The notes under the pieces are model-generated. The model saw nothing but the letters and a program-made list of their open reading frames with translations. It was not told where the DNA came from and ran no database searches. Shown piece by piece: positions 31,501 through 33,156 of a stretch of 33,156 nucleotides of DNA (positions within the stretch are counted from its first letter, which is position 1; each line of letters opens with the position of its first letter). The stretch is from NCBI GenBank assembly GCA_013115145.1, contig JAAPAO010000288.1:1-33156 (forward strand), given 5' to 3'. The stretch is from Perkinsus chesapeaki. Lineage: Eukaryota > Perkinsozoa > Perkinsida > Perkinsidae. Made by a program: the position numbers and the translations under genes.

Positions 31501-32992
31501 AGTACTATCGTGCTCCAAGTTCTAACCGCCTCAGTGACAAGATCAAAGTTATTTAAACTGAAGCCATCAACTCGACATAGACAGTAGACGTATGAATCCT
31601 AAACGGAGACGGCCATCACCTTCCAATAAATAATAATAACTCCTACCGCAACCGACAAAGCTTTGTAAAACGATGTCTTGTACTGATAACCAAAATACGA
31701 CCCATTCCCGCTCTTAGCACTGCTGCCATCCATCCCACTTGTGACCGCGTCACGAGTACTGCTTCCTCCTTCCGGGAGCGATAATAATGTATGATACTTA
31801 TTCTGGACAAACTCGGGAACTATACATCACGTGGTGACACGCTACAATTCCCCGTCACCACTACCAGCAGGCATGTTTGAATCCACAGGATAGTCTCTGT
31901 TAGAAAGCACAGTGTTAACTCTATGCATCTGCAGTTCTTTCCGAATAGTCTAACAAAAATGGCAAACATGAATCACTTCGCTCCGCCCGACACTACTGCC
32001 TACTGGATCGGCACTCAATGACGTGGCATGAGGTGGCGGCCTTTCCAGCATGTATGGTTGCAGTGGTGCTGGCTTATCAACTGGGGGAGTCGGTGAGCGA
32101 GGCATCCTCGAGTGACCTCCTCTAGAATGCCCTCTATTCACTGCTGATGATGGCAATACAAATGGAGGGGCACCAGAAGAGTTGGATGGGGGAGGAGCAC
32201 GATTCGGGGAGCTAAAATGAAACATCGTGTACTATTATTCAACCTCATGTGTATCATGCACGCTTCAACCCAAGATACTAGTACCACTTCATCCCCAAAA
32301 CCCAGCGTGTCCGGCAACAAAACTTCTCTCCTCAATGCCTATCTTCCGAGATACGTAAATTTCCGATACATGGTGCGCCCAGAAAAGACGGGACATGTTA
32401 TATCCAAATCAACTACAACGTTCCATCTTCTAAGATGAGCTATTAACTCTCTATGATACCTCCACTACTCGTCATACTTGAGACAATTTCTTAAATATCG
32501 ACCATCGCGCAATAAATACAATTCCCTTTCCACAACTTGCCAATTTATATGTGATGATAGGTGCTCCATGATGAAGACCTGCATATTTCCTTTGAATATG
32601 CCGCGGTCTCAGGGAGGCCTTCAGAAGAGCTATACACTAAACCCCCTTTATACCATGTTTATATATACGGTCTGGTGGCAAACAGGGGCCAGCATTAACG
32701 TTAAGAATACGTAATAAGCACTATACGAATAACATCTATAAATCTCTACCATGACTTATAGATTACCATAATGCTGCTCCAAAGTACCCCTTTATCACCT
32801 TCCCATAACAGTTGCTGTAGCCTGCTGCTGCTGTTTCTGCTGTGCTGCCTTCTGTGGTGATTCTATGCCATCCCCTGCCCCTGTTGGTGGTGTAGCATCC
32901 CCTGTCACCACTCCACCATGTGCACTACCACCACTGCCACCTCCAATAGCAACAGATCCGCTACCAGCTGGATTGGACCTATTAGACTTCAT
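28530..32992 (-). CDS. PAN3: PAN3, regulatory subunit of the PAN2-PAN3 deadenylase
   Basis: Seventeen exons: 32799-32992, 32004-32211, 31865-31949, 31647-31819, 31506-31598, 31366-31455, 31205-31315, 31043-31123, 30903-30989, 30678-30855, 30438-30631, 29770-29863, 29534-29717, 29401-29476, 29316-29351, 28870-28956 and 28530-28814. They total 2256 nt (751 residues) with all phases matching. PAN3 binds poly(A)-binding protein and activates PAN2 to trim poly(A) tails. Visible parts are a low-complexity N-terminus; the pseudokinase (about 165-500) with YHTLLSLPE, YCLCRVDGF, HHPCIVPLRQAF, IHSHGLSAKVIHPTK (no HRD) and KDLICLGRLIL; a coiled-coil helix with LEVDNSRMLKLLIKL (about 515-528); and the C-terminal knob with ERPSW, MEYLFGQV and TFGDIKRSVDSSFRDL. 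Odd points are no N-terminal CCCH zinc finger, a Ser/Gly/Pro-rich insert after the coiled coil, and a Gly/His-rich tail. The first splice (587-nt intron) is the least sure. Confidence 0.93.
30091..30105 (+). repeat. Degenerate CTTCGCTCCGC module in PAN3 intron 11
   Basis: TTTGCTCCGCTGAGA lies in the 574-nt intron 29864-30437. It differs from the exact modules at its left end. Confidence 0.4.
31124..31204 (+). repeat. tRNA-Gln-like sequence that makes up PAN3 intron 7
   Basis: This 81-nt intron, read on the plus strand (antisense to PAN3), is tRNA-Gln-like over most of its length. It has A box TGGTGTAACGG, an anticodon-loop-like GACTCTGAACC (CTG in place) and B box GGCTCGATCCC. Stem pairing is poor, so it is a decayed or derived copy. 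The intron ends coincide with the ends of the tRNA-like stretch to within a few bases. Confidence 0.75.
31976..31986 (+). repeat. CTTCGCTCCGC module in PAN3 intron 2
   Basis: Exact CTTCGCTCCGC in the 54-nt intron 31950-32003. In the gene sense it is followed by TTTGCCATTTTTG, like TATGGCATTTTG in the coiled-coil intron 10447-10496. Confidence 0.75.
32251..32278 (-). repeat. 28-nt GTATC...GATAC element in PAN3 intron 1
   Basis: In the gene sense it runs GTATCTTGGGTTGAAGCG to GATAC, within the 587-nt intron 32212-32798. It has the same size and layout as 12856-12883 in the coiled-coil gene. Confidence 0.75.
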
Positions 32993-33058
32993 ACAACTAC
33001 TCAAGCTATCACAACCATTAACGAGACCGAGACTGAGCTACTGAGATGCTTTACATTT

Positions 33059-33156
33059 AACATATTTCCTATTATATCACCTCCGTACTAGTAACATATT
33101 TCCTATTATATCACCTCCGTACTAGTAACATATTTCCTATTATATCACCTTCGTAC
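33059..33156. repeat. Tandem repeat of 34-bp units running off the window end
   Basis: Units start at 33059, 33093 and 33127 with AACATATTTCCTATTATATC. The third is cut by the window end and has one C-to-T change. It lies just upstream of the PAN3 start. Confidence 0.95.

Noticed and set aside
32138-32335. Separate minus-strand gene upstream of the PAN3 Pro/Ser-rich exon
   Set aside because: The frame crosses the GTATC...GATAC intron element and does not match the phase of the next exon, while exon 1 at 32799-32992 does.

Overview
The window is eukaryotic nuclear DNA. Protein-coding genes are cut into many small exons by short introns (mostly 40-60 nt, GT...AG). Splice phases can be followed exactly, and several reconstructed reading frames come out divisible by three. 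Dense short introns, a largely one-directional gene order and a pair of secreted pepsin-like proteins suggest a protist. An alveolate such as Perkinsus is my best guess, but that is inference and cannot be proved from the sequence alone.

Layout. 1-1650: no recognisable gene; a GATC-rich start with a 27-bp direct repeat, then a 348-bp block found again at 5.26 kb. 1.65-6.65 kb (all minus strand): two tandem hemerythrin-like genes flanking a gene that joins a parallel beta-helix-like region to a C-terminal DnaJ (J) domain. 6.78-8.07 kb (minus): TRAPPC3/Bet3, complete in seven exons. 8.47-18.16 kb (minus): a very long, intron-dense coiled-coil locus with an acidic, Gln-rich tail, possibly a TPR/MLP-type nuclear-basket protein. 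18.55-19.55 kb (minus): a small, extremely acidic protein. 19.55-23.1 kb: non-coding, with tRNA-like fragments and dispersed repeats. 23.1-27.5 kb: a large inverted duplication whose arms each carry a 379-residue pepsin-like gene (one minus, one plus). 27.5-28.5 kb: non-coding, with a 36-bp tandem repeat. 28.53-32.99 kb (minus): PAN3, the adaptor of the PAN2-PAN3 deadenylase, in 17 exons with a 751-residue consistent frame. The window ends inside a 34-bp tandem repeat.

Eight of the nine genes lie on the minus strand; the one exception is explained by the inverted duplication. The genes do not form one pathway: they cover vesicle tethering (TRAPPC3), mRNA decay (PAN3), metal or oxygen binding (hemerythrins), chaperone recruitment (J protein) and secreted proteolysis or binding (pepsin-like pair).

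The most interesting signal is in the introns. Introns of unrelated genes (TRAPPC3, the coiled-coil gene, PAN3) share several short sequence modules: about 28-nt elements bounded by GTATC...GATAC, a CTTAGCGGAGCGAAG module in either orientation, a TGCACGCATG module, and antisense tRNA T-arm/B-box sequences, including one 81-nt PAN3 intron that is almost entirely a reversed tRNA-Gln-like sequence. This looks like introns seeded by small mobile or tRNA-derived elements (introner-like).
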